64,000 nucleotides of DNA from Flavobacteriaceae bacterium PS02334 (GTDB lineage: Bacteria; Bacteroidota; Bacteroidia; Flavobacteriales; Flavobacteriaceae): positions 106,255 through 170,254 of the forward strand of contig JASCOH010000009.1 in the NCBI GenBank assembly GCA_029959295.1, written 5' to 3'. Shown piece after piece: positions 55,301-64,000 of the stretch. The notes below the pieces were generated by a model. That model made no database searches and was not told the origin of the DNA. It was given only the letters and a program-made list of their open reading frames with translations. Numbering within the stretch: the first letter of the stretch is position 1; every line of letters starts with the position of its first letter. Made by a program: the position numbers and the translations under genes.

Positions 55301-55601
55301 TAATGGTTGTGAAAGTCCTTTGAGACTGCCTATAACTGCTGGAATTGACTTGGGAACAGATTCGTTCAACGCAGCAAAATTGAAATATTATCCAAATCCT
55401 GTGGATCAGATATTGAATTTGGAATATGTCCAGGCAATTTCTTCTGTATCAGTATACAATCTTCTTGGTCAACAGGTTTTGATTGAAAATCCAAATAATA
55501 CCGCTGTAAAAATTGATATGTCGGGCTTAAACCCAGGAACATATTTTGTCAATATCAATTCTGAAAATAATTCTAAGACAGTAAAGGTCATCAAAAAATA
55601 A
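52377..55601 (+). CDS. Large secreted T9SS protein with five near-identical 67-residue repeats
   Basis: A 1074-residue secreted protein: signal peptide (LAIVAVLGCCSAFGQ), an N-terminal discoidin-like segment with a disulfide-type CGHRTSSSACS motif, two choice-of-anchor-D-like beta domains (SSFGDINVGAS and PSFGNVEIGSH), a further beta domain, and five 67-residue repeats with the core VPDFAQIPAFCSGS, GTWNPATISNT, GQCAS. Then an Ig-like module (TQDFTTGQTL, YASQTVNGCES) and a type A sorting domain (KYYPNPVDQILNL to VKVIKK). It is probably a surface adhesin or matrix protein; there is no catalytic domain. Confidence 0.85.
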   Translation: MKTILRFNFYRSLLAIVAVLGCCSAFGQASLPINRTDWGNEPAGWTNSGCGHRTSSSACSNSSSTTFDTNGDSRIVFFNAAPLALKMTLKNQSMSGSSELVVEQSANGTSYTVLGRYGTKAGATAITNAICTDFTLTLSTATRYVRWTYTKASGNIDMDDVIITAGVVNTPSIVLSPASISSFGDINVGASSGAKFVQVSGTNLTQNVAVTSGDASFEVSLDQIAWGSSLDLAPVSGTLSNKTVFIRFSPTAVGLESAVVSFSSAGATTRNLNVSGTGIANTPVITPSTLSLPSFGNVEIGSHSGSTSFTFDGIFLTEEVSVVASAGFEVSVDNTAWFSGTDVSPVSGTISNSQIWVRFSPTVGGNAAGNITLSSAGAISKIISLSGNATVPTAIVMDAAGFGPFCNSESAVFDVAFTASGTFAGTVFSAQLSDASGVFTDTATNIVGTGTASPISISIPAGTAAGNYRIRVLNENPLVFSNNNGSDIVINATSVGGNLIGSTSYCGISNSGTLTLEGNIGAVSKWQSSASQDFSTAITDIANTALTLDFSNLSETTYFRAVVANQTCSAANSSVATITINQITVPDFAQIPAFCSGSAAPVLALVSPNGITGTWNPATISNTQGGNYVFTPDAGQCASTVTLATTVTPLTVPDFAQIPAFCSGSTAPVLALASPNGITGTWNPATISNTQGGNYIFTPNAGQCASTVTLATTVTPLTVPDFAQIPAFCSGSTAPVLALASPNGIAGTWNPATISNTQGGNYVFTPNAGQCASTVTLATTITPLTVPDFAQIPAFCSGSAAPVLALVSPNGITGTWNPATISNTQGGNYVFTPDAGQCASTVTLATTITPLTVPDFAQIPAFCSGSTAPVLALTSPNGITGTWNPATISNTQSGNYVFTPNAGQCASVVTLTADVNTVLPPTGTATQDFTTGQTLQDFIVVGQNIRWYDAAAGGSELQISSVISSGTVYYASQTVNGCESPLRLPITAGIDLGTDSFNAAKLKYYPNPVDQILNLEYVQAISSVSVYNLLGQQVLIENPNNTAVKIDMSGLNPGTYFVNINSENNSKTVKVIKK
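54129..55133 (+). repeat. Five tandem 201-base repeats inside the secreted protein gene
   Basis: Copies begin at 54129, 54330, 54531, 54732 and 54933, each exactly 201 bases. They are nearly identical at the base level, which points to recent duplication or gene conversion. Confidence 0.95.
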
Positions 55602-55621
55602 TCGCCTTAAAAGCCATGCAG

Positions 55622-55648
55622 AAAGCCTTCCATAAATTGGGAGGCTTT
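55622..55648 (+). terminator. Terminator after the 1074-residue protein gene
   Basis: AAAGCCT-CC / GG-AGGCTTT inverted repeat followed by T8, 20 bases past the stop codon. Confidence 0.8.
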
Positions 55649-55864
55649 TTTTTATTATAAGAATTTGTATTGCTTGATACAAAAAAACATAATACACTAA
55701 TTATTAATATTTTACAAAACATTTTATTAATATATCCTTATCCTTAAAATTGCATTTAAACTATTTTATAAAAGTAAATTTGGATACTAAAAGCGATAAA
55801 ACCCTGCAGGTAAAATCTCCTTTTGAATAAAAAATTAGTATTAAACCCCAAACTATTATTAATT

Positions 55865-58800
55865 ATGTTTACAAAACGATTTTTCCAAGTTTTGTTTTTG
55901 GCAGGAATATCGGGTCTTTCCTTCGGAAGCCCTTTCCACAGCCCAAAAACAGCGTACAAAATGTCTACAGAAAATAAAAGCCAGAAAGAATGGCTGATGG
56001 CTCTGGACAAAGATTCAAGAACATTGCCATTGGGTACTTTTGAATGTGCCGGAGGCGGAAGCGAAACCTTTGCCAACTTAGGCACGAACCTGACAGCTTA
56101 TGTAGACAGAACATGGACTGGCGACAACGGCGTTCAGTGGTCTGCGACTGATTCTAGAAATGACCAGACACTTACCGGAAAGGCAATCACATTGCGTTCT
56201 GGTGTTTTGAAAAATGCGGTTGCTGTTGGCGGCGGCATCGGAGTTCTTAATTTTAAATACAAGAGAGTTTTTACCGGAAATTCTACCTTGAAAGTTTTTG
56301 TCAATGGTGTAGAAAAGCAAAGTATTGCGGTATCGTCTGAAACGCCTACTTCCGCTTCGATATTGGTAAACCTTGAAGGAAATGTAAACCTGGAATTCAG
56401 AAACTCTGGCAACAGGATTGTCATTGATGATGTTTCTTGGGATTGTTATGGAACTGGAAGTACAAGCCCGCAATTGGAGCTTGCTGACAGCGATAACAAC
56501 GAAGTGGAATGCGGTACGTTTGCTTTGAATTTCGGCGCAAACGCCGTAAATCTTAGCCAGGACAAATTATTTACCATAAAAAATACAGGAACAGCGCCTT
56601 TAGCTATAAATTCTTTGGCTTTGAGCGGTGCAAATGCGGCTGACTTCTCTGTCATTGCGCCTGTAGGATCGTTCACGGTTGCGGCTCAAGATTCTACTTT
56701 AGTATTGGTGCGTTTTGCCAACACTAGCGTTGGAAACAAGAATGCCACTTTGACAATCAACAGAACTGGCGTTGCAGAGCAATGTACAGTAGGCCTTTTA
56801 GGTACGGGATTGTTAGAATGCGTAGCTCCGGTTGGAACTCCTGCTGTGGCTATTGCTGACATAAATCCTCTTTTTGCAAATGTTGCGGTAAGCAATGTAG
56901 CTGCTGGCGGTTATTTTGCTGTTTTAGCAGGTACAAATACATTGTCTGAAACTCCTGCAAGCGGTACGGCTTATGAAGTGGGTGCTGCTTTCGGTAGCGG
57001 AACTGTAGTTTACAATGGAACAGGCGCAAATTTCCCTGTTTCGGTTCTTAACTACGGAAGCAATCCGTTCTTGCATATCTTCCCTTACAATTCAGGTGAC
57101 TGTACAAATGGGCCTATTTATGCTTCTGACAAAATCGAGACTTTTGCAGTGCCTTGTACTGCTGGTTATGAGACTTTTTCTAATCTTGAGTCTACGACTT
57201 CAAATTCTTACCTGACAAGAACTTGGACAGGTGATTATGCTTCTTGGCAAGCAACTGATGCAAGAACTGACCAATCCTTGACTGGAAAAGCAATTGCTTT
57301 GCGTTCTGGAACTTTGAAAAACACGACGCCTATCACAGGAATCGGTACATTGACTTTCAGCTACAAGAGAGTTTTTACAGGAAATTCTACTTTGAAAGTT
57401 TTCGTGAACGGAGATCAGTATGGTACTGATATTACGGTTAGCGCTGACACGCCACAGGTATTCTCGCAATCAATCCAATTGTCGGCTGATGCTGTAATTG
57501 AGATTGTAAACGCTGAAGGAAGAGTTATCATTGACAATTTAGCTTGGACTTGCTATGCAGCTCCTTCAACGCCAAAAATTCAGTTGGCTGACAACAATGG
57601 CGCACAGAGAGCGTGCGGTAATTTTACATTAGATTTTGGAAATATCGCGGCCGGTGTTAACAGAGAGCGTACTTTCAACATCACGAATGTTGGAGGACAA
57701 AATTTGTTGATCAGCAGCATCGTTCCTAATAATCCTGCTTTTACGATTACTTCTGCAATTCCTTCGGTTATCTTGCCGTCTGAATCAGCTGAAGTTACTG
57801 TGCAATTGAACAGCACTGGATTGGCTGTTGGAGATCTTTCTGCTTCAATCAGCATCGCTTCAAATGATGTTTCTTGCAGCTTGAACTTGAATGCAAGCGT
57901 AGCAGTTCCTTGTACAGCTCCAGTTGCTGGAACGGTAGCCGTGAGCAATGAGACTTATTTCTCTGCTGATGTAGTAGTTTCTGGATCAGTAGCTACAGGT
58001 TATATTGCTGTCGTGAGTACAGATCCTCTTCTTGGAAGCCCTTCTACAGAATTATTCCCTTACAGTCCAGGAAGTTCTATTGATAATGGGACTGTTGTTT
58101 ATTCAGGAACAAACCCTGCTTTCAATATTTCTTCTTTCTTAGACCCAAGCACGACTTATTATCTAAATGTATTTGCTTACAACAGTAGTGAAGATTGTGC
58201 AGGTCCTGCATTTGCAGCGGCTGCTACAACTACTTTTACAACTGTACAGACGCTTTGTGGCGGTGCTGAAACTTTTTCAAATATCGGAGCAGCCCAAAGC
58301 AATTATATTACAAGAAGCTGGACTGGAGACAACTTGGTTTCTTGGACTGCAACTGATTCTAGGACAGACCAGACACTTACTGGAAAAGCAATCACATTGA
58401 GAACGGGATCTTTGACAAACGTAAACTTTCCGGCAACTGCAGGAATGACAAATTTATCTTTCAACTACAAGAGAGTTTTCACAGGAAATTCTACTTTGAA
58501 AGTTTTTGTAAACGACGTTCAGTATGGTGGTGATATCACGGTAAGCGCTGATACTCCAACTGTTTTCACAGCTTCGATGGACATCACTGACGATGTTACG
58601 ATCAGAATTGAAAATAGCGGTAACAGAGTCGTTATTGATGATTTGGTTTGGACATGTAATCCTTCTGCAGCTAAGCCTGCTTTGAAAGGAAAAGCGGTTT
58701 CTTCTTCAGAAGTTGTAGGCGAAGTGAAACTGTACCCGAATCCTAATAAAGGACAGTTCCAAATCCAATTTGGTAATTCAGAAACGAATGCTGACGTAAT

Positions 58801-58948
58801 CGTTTATGACATTACCGGAAAGAAAGTTTTTGGAAAAAAAGTAGCAGACAGCGAAATAATCGATCTTGGAAATGTTCAGAGAGGAATATATTTAGTTTCG
58901 ATTACTTCTGGAAGCACAGTTTCAAACAAGAAGATTGTTGTGGAATAG
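55865..58948 (+). CDS. Secreted T9SS protein with three 130-residue repeats and anchor domains
   Basis: The ATG at 55865 gives about 1027 residues and puts a signal peptide (VLFLAGISGLSFGSPF) at the N-terminus; the TTG at 55823 is less likely. It holds three copies (DNA about 56045-56450, 57157-57560, 58258-58660) of a beta domain marked by RTWTGDN, TLTGKAITLR and YKRVFTGNSTLKVFVN. Between them lie choice-of-anchor-D-like domains (CGTFALNFG, CGNFTLDFG) and other beta modules. It ends in a type A sorting domain (YPNPNKGQFQIQF to KKIVVE). Codon use is richer in GC than in the T6SS genes. It is probably a cell-surface adhesin. Confidence 0.83.
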   Translation: MFTKRFFQVLFLAGISGLSFGSPFHSPKTAYKMSTENKSQKEWLMALDKDSRTLPLGTFECAGGGSETFANLGTNLTAYVDRTWTGDNGVQWSATDSRNDQTLTGKAITLRSGVLKNAVAVGGGIGVLNFKYKRVFTGNSTLKVFVNGVEKQSIAVSSETPTSASILVNLEGNVNLEFRNSGNRIVIDDVSWDCYGTGSTSPQLELADSDNNEVECGTFALNFGANAVNLSQDKLFTIKNTGTAPLAINSLALSGANAADFSVIAPVGSFTVAAQDSTLVLVRFANTSVGNKNATLTINRTGVAEQCTVGLLGTGLLECVAPVGTPAVAIADINPLFANVAVSNVAAGGYFAVLAGTNTLSETPASGTAYEVGAAFGSGTVVYNGTGANFPVSVLNYGSNPFLHIFPYNSGDCTNGPIYASDKIETFAVPCTAGYETFSNLESTTSNSYLTRTWTGDYASWQATDARTDQSLTGKAIALRSGTLKNTTPITGIGTLTFSYKRVFTGNSTLKVFVNGDQYGTDITVSADTPQVFSQSIQLSADAVIEIVNAEGRVIIDNLAWTCYAAPSTPKIQLADNNGAQRACGNFTLDFGNIAAGVNRERTFNITNVGGQNLLISSIVPNNPAFTITSAIPSVILPSESAEVTVQLNSTGLAVGDLSASISIASNDVSCSLNLNASVAVPCTAPVAGTVAVSNETYFSADVVVSGSVATGYIAVVSTDPLLGSPSTELFPYSPGSSIDNGTVVYSGTNPAFNISSFLDPSTTYYLNVFAYNSSEDCAGPAFAAAATTTFTTVQTLCGGAETFSNIGAAQSNYITRSWTGDNLVSWTATDSRTDQTLTGKAITLRTGSLTNVNFPATAGMTNLSFNYKRVFTGNSTLKVFVNDVQYGGDITVSADTPTVFTASMDITDDVTIRIENSGNRVVIDDLVWTCNPSAAKPALKGKAVSSSEVVGEVKLYPNPNKGQFQIQFGNSETNADVIVYDITGKKVFGKKVADSEIIDLGNVQRGIYLVSITSGSTVSNKKIVVE

Positions 58949-58973
58949 TTGATTTCAAAATTTAAATAAACAG

Positions 58974-59009
58974 CTCCGGCCGAAGTTTTTCGGTCGGAGT
59001 TTTTTTTTT
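58974..59009 (+). terminator. Strong intrinsic terminator
   Basis: CTCCGGCCGAA / TTCGGTCGGAG stem with a short loop followed by a long run of T. Confidence 0.88.
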
Positions 59010-59143
59010 GATAACACTGCTATAACTTTTTCATAAAACTAACATAAGCCATTGATTTACAATATAATTTATCTTGCATCGCTTTTGCATTTACCAAGCA
59101 ATAGCAGTAACCCAATACTAACAAACCTGCTTTACTAAATTTT

Positions 59144-61135
59144 ATGATGATGAAAAAACAATTACAAAATGTTTTGCTTTTTATGATGCTTTCCATGACG
59201 GTTTCTTCTTGGAGCCAGATCGGAAGCTTGGATACGGCCTTTGATCCTGATGAAGGCCCTGACTTTTATGTCAACACGACTTTGCCCCTGTCTAATGGAA
59301 AAATATTGATTGCTGGCGCTTTCGGCGAATACAACGCCGTTTCTAGAAAAGGAATCGCGCGCATAAATGCAGACGGGACTTTAGATGCTTCCTTTGATCC
59401 TGGAACAGGAATACCTGTTGTGAGCGGCATGACGACTATCGCAATCAACCATATGGTTTTGCAGTCGGATGGAAAAATTCTAATCGGCGGTTTTTTTGAT
59501 ACGTATAACGATATCGCGAAAAAAAATATGGTAAGATTGGAGGCCGATGGTGCCGTGGATGCCAGTTTTACCCTCGATGCCAGGGTTGTCGGCACTATAA
59601 AATCAATAGTTATACAGCCAGACGCCAAGATTGTTATTACCGGAAGCTTTACGGTAAACGGTTCCCGAAAAGGAATTGCAAGATTAAATCAAGATGGGAC
59701 GCTCGACGAAAGCTTCAATTCTTACATTGTCGGGGCAAATAACAGGACGCCAGATTTCTTCTGCTCGGTATTGCAGCCTGACGGAAAAATTTTAGTTGGA
59801 GGATCTTCCGATGCCACCAGCACTACTTTTCTTAAGGTAGCGCGCCTGAATTCTGACGGAACAAGAGATACTTCTTTTACGCCTATGATTTATACTTCCA
59901 CTTCAACACCTGTAAACACAGGCGGTACAGTGTTTTCTCTAGCCTTGCTACCTGATGGAAAAATAATTGTCGGCGGTGGTTACAACCAAATATTCGGGAC
60001 TGTCACAAAGAACAATTTTGCACGCCTGAATGCTAACGGAACCTTAGACACTACTTTTAACACAGGAACCGGAACTGGGACCAGCATCCTCAGCAGGATA
60101 AAATCTATCGCCTTGCAATTGGATGGAAAAATGATAATCGCAGGAGAATTTTTAGTTTACAATGGAATTGCTAGAAAAGGAATTGCTAGAATAAATGCCA
60201 ATGGTACTTTAGACGCTTCTTTTGCTGTAGGAACTGGAATCACCTCTAGCTCCGGCCAATCTGTAAATTTATTTGAAGACGGAAGCATTTTGCTGGCAGG
60301 AAATTTTACGACTTATAACAATACTACTAGAAACAGGATTGCAAAAATTTCGGTAAGGACAATCAATGTGACTTCCCTTTCAGAAACTGGCCCGTTTTGT
60401 GCAGGCGCTTCTTTTGATGTAAATTATGCTCCGGTTGGGACATACAATTCGGATAATATTTTTACAGCGCAACTTTCCGACGCTTCAGGAAATTTCAGCA
60501 TTCCTACAAATATTGGAACTTTTAGTTCAGCTGTTGCAGGCACTATAAATGCTACCATTCCACAAAATACTCTTGCCGGAACAGGTTATAAAATTAGGAT
60601 AGTGAGCACTTCTCCTATCGCAACTGGAGATATTCACACGGCAAGCATTACCATCAATGCTACTGCTTCTCCTGTAGCCTCGCTGACTCAAGATTTTACA
60701 ACTGGACAAACGCTGGCTGATTTTTCAATAACTGGGGAAAATATCAAATGGTATGATTCTCCTTCCGGAGGAAATGAATTGCCTTCTTCACAACTAATTG
60801 TAGCTGGAATGTCTTATTACGCTTCCCAAACAATAAACGGTTGCGAAAGTCCGACAAGATGTAAAATCATTGCAGGAATCGATTTATCAACTGATACTTT
60901 TGAAACAAACCAATTGCAATATTATCCAAATCCGGTTGATGCCATTTTGAACTTACGCTTTAGCGAAACAATAAATTCGATCACAGTTTACAATCTTTTG
61001 GGACAGCAGGTTTTTAGAGCAAATCCAAATACGAATGAAACAAAAATAGATGTTTCTGCCTTGGCTTCTGGGACTTATGTAATGAAAGTAGTTTCTGGAA
61101 ATAATTCTAAAGCTGTGAAAATTATCAAGAGGTAA
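59144..61135 (+). CDS. Secreted delta-60 repeat protein with T9SS sorting domain
   Basis: A 663-residue secreted protein with a signal peptide (LLFMMLSMTVSSWSQ) and about seven delta-60-type repeats of about 50 residues, each with a GKILIAGAF or GKILIGGFF strand and a motif like ARINADGTLDASF. These fold as a beta-propeller. A beta-domain follows, then the TQDFTTGQTLADF/YASQTINGCES module shared with the 1074-residue protein, and a type A sorting domain (YYPNPVDAILNL to VKIIKR). It is likely exposed on the surface. The repeat count fits a seven-bladed propeller. Confidence 0.87.
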   Translation: MMMKKQLQNVLLFMMLSMTVSSWSQIGSLDTAFDPDEGPDFYVNTTLPLSNGKILIAGAFGEYNAVSRKGIARINADGTLDASFDPGTGIPVVSGMTTIAINHMVLQSDGKILIGGFFDTYNDIAKKNMVRLEADGAVDASFTLDARVVGTIKSIVIQPDAKIVITGSFTVNGSRKGIARLNQDGTLDESFNSYIVGANNRTPDFFCSVLQPDGKILVGGSSDATSTTFLKVARLNSDGTRDTSFTPMIYTSTSTPVNTGGTVFSLALLPDGKIIVGGGYNQIFGTVTKNNFARLNANGTLDTTFNTGTGTGTSILSRIKSIALQLDGKMIIAGEFLVYNGIARKGIARINANGTLDASFAVGTGITSSSGQSVNLFEDGSILLAGNFTTYNNTTRNRIAKISVRTINVTSLSETGPFCAGASFDVNYAPVGTYNSDNIFTAQLSDASGNFSIPTNIGTFSSAVAGTINATIPQNTLAGTGYKIRIVSTSPIATGDIHTASITINATASPVASLTQDFTTGQTLADFSITGENIKWYDSPSGGNELPSSQLIVAGMSYYASQTINGCESPTRCKIIAGIDLSTDTFETNQLQYYPNPVDAILNLRFSETINSITVYNLLGQQVFRANPNTNETKIDVSALASGTYVMKVVSGNNSKAVKIIKR

Positions 61136-61158
61136 ATAGTATATAAAAAATGCAACTG

Positions 61159-61186
61159 AACCGCCTAATCATGGCGGTTTTTTATT
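61159..61186 (+). terminator. Terminator after the delta-60 repeat gene
   Basis: AACCGCC / GGCGGTT inverted repeat with a 7-base loop and a T run. Confidence 0.85.
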
Positions 61187-61299
61187 TATAAAATAATATA
61201 ATAATAAACTTCGCAGCAGTAAGATGATGTTTTCATAATTTTTTAGAGAATGCTGGATAAACTGGCTGGCCTACATTGCGCAGATTTAAAATTACTAAA

Positions 61300-63948
61300 A
61301 TGAAATTAAAAAATACATTAAGAAAGGCTGTCTTTCTATTTGTTTTCTCACTCTTTTCCCACCAAAATTCTTTTTCGCAATGCTTTCAGATAGAGAGCAT
61401 TCTCGTGGATGCCTGCGACGGAAATACAAATTCAGAAGGCTTGAATGAGATGGTGAGGCTGAAGGTTGGAAATGCGGCAATCAACACCAGCAATTTATCT
61501 GTAGACTGGCCGAATAACACCTGGGGAGGCTTGATAAAAAACAGCCTTACCGCCAGCAAGGTCGCCAGTTTGAATGCCGATATTCTGGATGACGGCGGTT
61601 GCGGCCAACTCATTGAGCCAACAGGAGGCGTGCTTCCTGCAAATGCAACCGTAATTCTGGTTACGAGCTATAATTTTGATATTACGTCCAACTCTTTTGG
61701 AGCGCTTACCGAAAATATTTACATCCTGTTCCAAAACTCAAATACCACCAGCGGTCACTTTGCGAATTATGGATCTGGAATCAGGACGCTTTCCATTTCT
61801 TTCGGATCATGTACTGACACGGTTAGTTATGACCGTTCTTTGCTAATAAATCAGGCCGGAAATAACGCTGCGGGCGACGGAGCGACGGTAATTTATACGC
61901 CTTCAGGAACTCCGACTTATATAAACAATGGCTGTATCGCGCCTATTCCACCTTTTACAGTCGACGGAGGGCCGGCTTCTTTAAGCGTCTGTGCTGGAAA
62001 CTCGATAGTATTGGCTGGAATGGCGCAAGGATTCCAGACAGTTTCATGGTCAGCGCCTAGCGGTACTTTTTCTGCGCCGAATAATCTAGCGACGGCTTAC
62101 ACGCCAAGCAGTTCAAGCACAGGAAGCGTTGTCGTCCTGACGCTTACCGCTACCAATAGCTGTGGCGTGCAGATAACTGACACCGTAAATTTAACTGTAA
62201 CAAGCGGTATTATTCCAAATTTCAATACTCAGGTTACGATTTGCTCAGGAAATACTGCTCCGGTTTTAAGCAATATTTCCCCAAACGGAATCACTGGAAC
62301 TTGGTCGCCTGCAATTATAAGCAATACAGTTCCTGGAACATATACATTTACGCCTAATACAGGACAGTGCGCAACTACTGTAAGTTTAAATGTAAGTATT
62401 ACGACTAGAGTTGTGCCTAGTTTCAATACGCAAGCAACAATTTGTTATGGAAATACAGCGCCAATTTTAAGCAATACTTCTCCTAACGGAATTACCGGAA
62501 CTTGGTCGCCTGCAATTGTCAGCAATACGATTTCTGGGACATATACTTTCACTCCAAATGCGGGACAGTGTGCCACAAATGCAACGTTGCAGGTAAATAT
62601 AACAACGGCTAGTATTGTTCCAAATTTTAGTACTCAGATTACGCTATGCTCAGGAAATACCGCTCCTGTTTTAAGCAATATTTCTCCAAACGGAATTACG
62701 GGAACTTGGTCGCCTGCAATTATAAACAATACTATTGCTGGAGCATATACTTTTACGCCTAATGCTGGGCAGTGTGCCACAAATGCAACGTTGCAGGTAA
62801 ATATAACAACGGCTAGTATTGTTCCAAATTTTAGCACTCAGATTACGCTATGCTCAGGAAATACCGCTCCTGTTTTAAGCAATACTTCTCCAAACGGAAT
62901 TACGGGAACTTGGTCGCCTGCAACTGTCAGCAATACTATTCCTGGAACATATACTTTTACGCCTAATGCTGGGCAGTGTGCCACAAATGCATCGCTTCAA
63001 GTGAACATAACAAGTGCTACTATTGTCCCAGATTTTAATATAAATCCTGTTACAATCTGCACCGGAACTGCTGCTCCTATTTTAAATACGACTTCTCCAA
63101 ATGGAATTACAGGAACTTGGAATCCAGCAACCGTCAGCAATACATCGCCTGGAATATATACTTTTACGCCTAATTCAGGACAATGCGCAACGCCTGTAAT
63201 TTTAAATGTAACAATTACTTCTGGTATCATTCCAGATTTTGCTACGGCGCTTACTATTTGCAACGGAAGCATCCCTCCTTCATTAAATACGACTTCTCCT
63301 AACGGAATAATAGGAACTTGGAATCCGTCAACAATCAGCAATACTTCATCAGGAAGCTATGTTTTTACGCCAAATGCTGGGCAATGTGCAAATAGTACAC
63401 AATTAAATGTAACTGTAGAAACTATAAAAGTTGAAATCACAGATAATTGCGTAGAAGGACATTTAGTACTTAAAGCTTCTCCAGTTTCAAATTCATACGA
63501 TCCAAATAATGCAGATTATACTTGGAAGAATGCTTCAGGAACAGCAGTTGGAACTAATAATGAAATTTTTGATGTTTCTGACTATTTTTCAAGTTTTTCA
63601 AATCCAACTTATCCGATAAAATTCTCTGTAACAGTAAAAAATAATGGTTGCGACACTACCGAATCATTCACTGTATACAGCGTTGCCTGCAACATCCCTA
63701 AAGGCGTTTCGCCTAACGGCGACGGCGACAACGACGAGTTCGACCTTACCGGGTTCAATGTGAGAAAGCTTGAGATCTTCAACCGCTACGGGACTAAGGT
63801 GAACAGCTTCACGAACTACACGAAAGAGTGGCACGGGCAGTCGGACAACGGCAACGAGCTTCCGGACGGCACGTACTACTACGTGATAGAGCGCGAGGGA
63901 ATCAAGACGGCTACGGGCTGGGTACAGATCAACAGACAGAGAAACTAA
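61300..63948 (+). CDS. Secreted repeat protein with T9SS type B (CHU_C) sorting domain
   Basis: About 882 residues from the ATG near 61300; a TTG 24 bases earlier is less likely. After the signal peptide (VFLFVFSLFSHQNSFSQ) comes an LTD-like domain with disulfide cysteines, an Ig-like module (VDGGPASLSVCAGNS), and six repeats of 67-68 residues with the core FCSGNTAPVLSNxSPNGITGTW style motif seen in the 1074-residue protein. The C-terminus is the type B sorting domain (GVSPNGDGDNDEFDLTGFNV, RYGTKV, DGTYYYVIER). Such proteins move through T9SS and are typical of gliding-associated surface proteins. The base composition changes sharply at the type B domain. Confidence 0.88.
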   Translation: MKLKNTLRKAVFLFVFSLFSHQNSFSQCFQIESILVDACDGNTNSEGLNEMVRLKVGNAAINTSNLSVDWPNNTWGGLIKNSLTASKVASLNADILDDGGCGQLIEPTGGVLPANATVILVTSYNFDITSNSFGALTENIYILFQNSNTTSGHFANYGSGIRTLSISFGSCTDTVSYDRSLLINQAGNNAAGDGATVIYTPSGTPTYINNGCIAPIPPFTVDGGPASLSVCAGNSIVLAGMAQGFQTVSWSAPSGTFSAPNNLATAYTPSSSSTGSVVVLTLTATNSCGVQITDTVNLTVTSGIIPNFNTQVTICSGNTAPVLSNISPNGITGTWSPAIISNTVPGTYTFTPNTGQCATTVSLNVSITTRVVPSFNTQATICYGNTAPILSNTSPNGITGTWSPAIVSNTISGTYTFTPNAGQCATNATLQVNITTASIVPNFSTQITLCSGNTAPVLSNISPNGITGTWSPAIINNTIAGAYTFTPNAGQCATNATLQVNITTASIVPNFSTQITLCSGNTAPVLSNTSPNGITGTWSPATVSNTIPGTYTFTPNAGQCATNASLQVNITSATIVPDFNINPVTICTGTAAPILNTTSPNGITGTWNPATVSNTSPGIYTFTPNSGQCATPVILNVTITSGIIPDFATALTICNGSIPPSLNTTSPNGIIGTWNPSTISNTSSGSYVFTPNAGQCANSTQLNVTVETIKVEITDNCVEGHLVLKASPVSNSYDPNNADYTWKNASGTAVGTNNEIFDVSDYFSSFSNPTYPIKFSVTVKNNGCDTTESFTVYSVACNIPKGVSPNGDGDNDEFDLTGFNVRKLEIFNRYGTKVNSFTNYTKEWHGQSDNGNELPDGTYYYVIEREGIKTATGWVQINRQRN
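62212..63420 (+). repeat. Six tandem 201-204-base repeats
   Basis: Unit starts, anchored on the Pro codon after each IIP/VVP/IVP, lie near 62215, 62416, 62620, 62824, 63028 and 63232. They are homologous to the repeats of the 1074-residue gene, but diverged more at the base level, except for units 3 and 4, which are nearly identical. Confidence 0.9.
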
Positions 63949-64000
63949 ACCAAAATAGTCCGGCAGGGCCGAGCCGATAAGGGCCGGCCCTTCCCCGGAT
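63949..64000. other. GC-rich tail with an inverted repeat at the window edge
   Basis: Past the stop the GC-rich character continues (GGCAGGGCCGAGCC; AAGGGCCGGCCCTT, a palindrome). It could be the terminator of the type B gene, cut by the window edge. Confidence 0.4.

Overview
The window looks like chromosome from a Flavobacterium-type member of the Bacteroidota. The signs are low GC, SusC/SusD pairs, a hybrid two-component regulator with an AraC output, several proteins carrying type IX secretion (T9SS) C-terminal sorting domains, Bacteroidota-type -7 promoter boxes (TAnnTTTG) and Bacteroidota-specific type VI secretion genes (subtype iii). I found no tRNA, rRNA, CRISPR array, insertion sequence or prophage.

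Layout. 1-6.4 kb: 3' end of an amidohydrolase gene, a DoxX-type membrane protein, a divergent two-component pair (sigma-54-type response regulator and a TPR histidine kinase) and a Rid-fold lipoprotein. 6.4-9.7 kb: a decayed flavin-oxidase tail, then TSUP permease, NTF2-like protein and alpha/beta hydrolase in one transcription unit next to an AraC regulator. 10-13.2 kb: GH1 glucosidase, two very small ORFs (one split by TGA) and an AI-2E transporter. 13.3-14.9 kb: a tandem DUF3494 ice-binding protein. 15.1-29.9 kb: a polysaccharide utilisation locus read leftward (HTCS regulator, SusC, SusD, GH130, MFS, a secreted protein of unknown family, GH13). 30.3-31.3 kb: an unrecognised two-gene membrane module. 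31.4-35.2 kb: a redox/detoxification operon beside its Crp/Fnr regulator, with two identical near-consensus CRP operators. 35.3-37.5 kb: an isolated VgrG-PAAR pair. 37.6-44.7 kb: alcohol dehydrogenase, GH3, DUF1349 protein, DUF6377-type regulator, a candidate small RNA and a DUF983 protein. 44.8-52.2 kb: the T6SS-iii envelope and baseplate genes. 52.4-64 kb: four large secreted T9SS proteins built from shared repeat modules.

How the parts may work together. The locus at 15-30 kb should sense an oligosaccharide through the HTCS periplasmic propellers, import it through SusC/SusD and cleave it with GH130 and GH13 enzymes. GH3 and GH1 glucosidases elsewhere in the window would complement this. 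The VgrG-PAAR pair supplies a T6SS tip; the 45-52 kb cluster supplies the membrane complex and baseplate. Sheath, Hcp and ClpV genes must lie elsewhere, because none is in the window.

Points most worth checking: the frameshift at the start of tssF, the NlpC/P60-like lipoprotein that has lost both catalytic histidines inside the T6SS locus, the CRP-type double operator that matches its regulator's recognition helix, the candidate sRNA at 44.07 kb, and the abrupt GC change at the type B sorting domain near 63.7 kb. I did not find a clear wholly new system; the 30.3-31.3 kb pair and the unclassified locus enzyme are the least explained genes.
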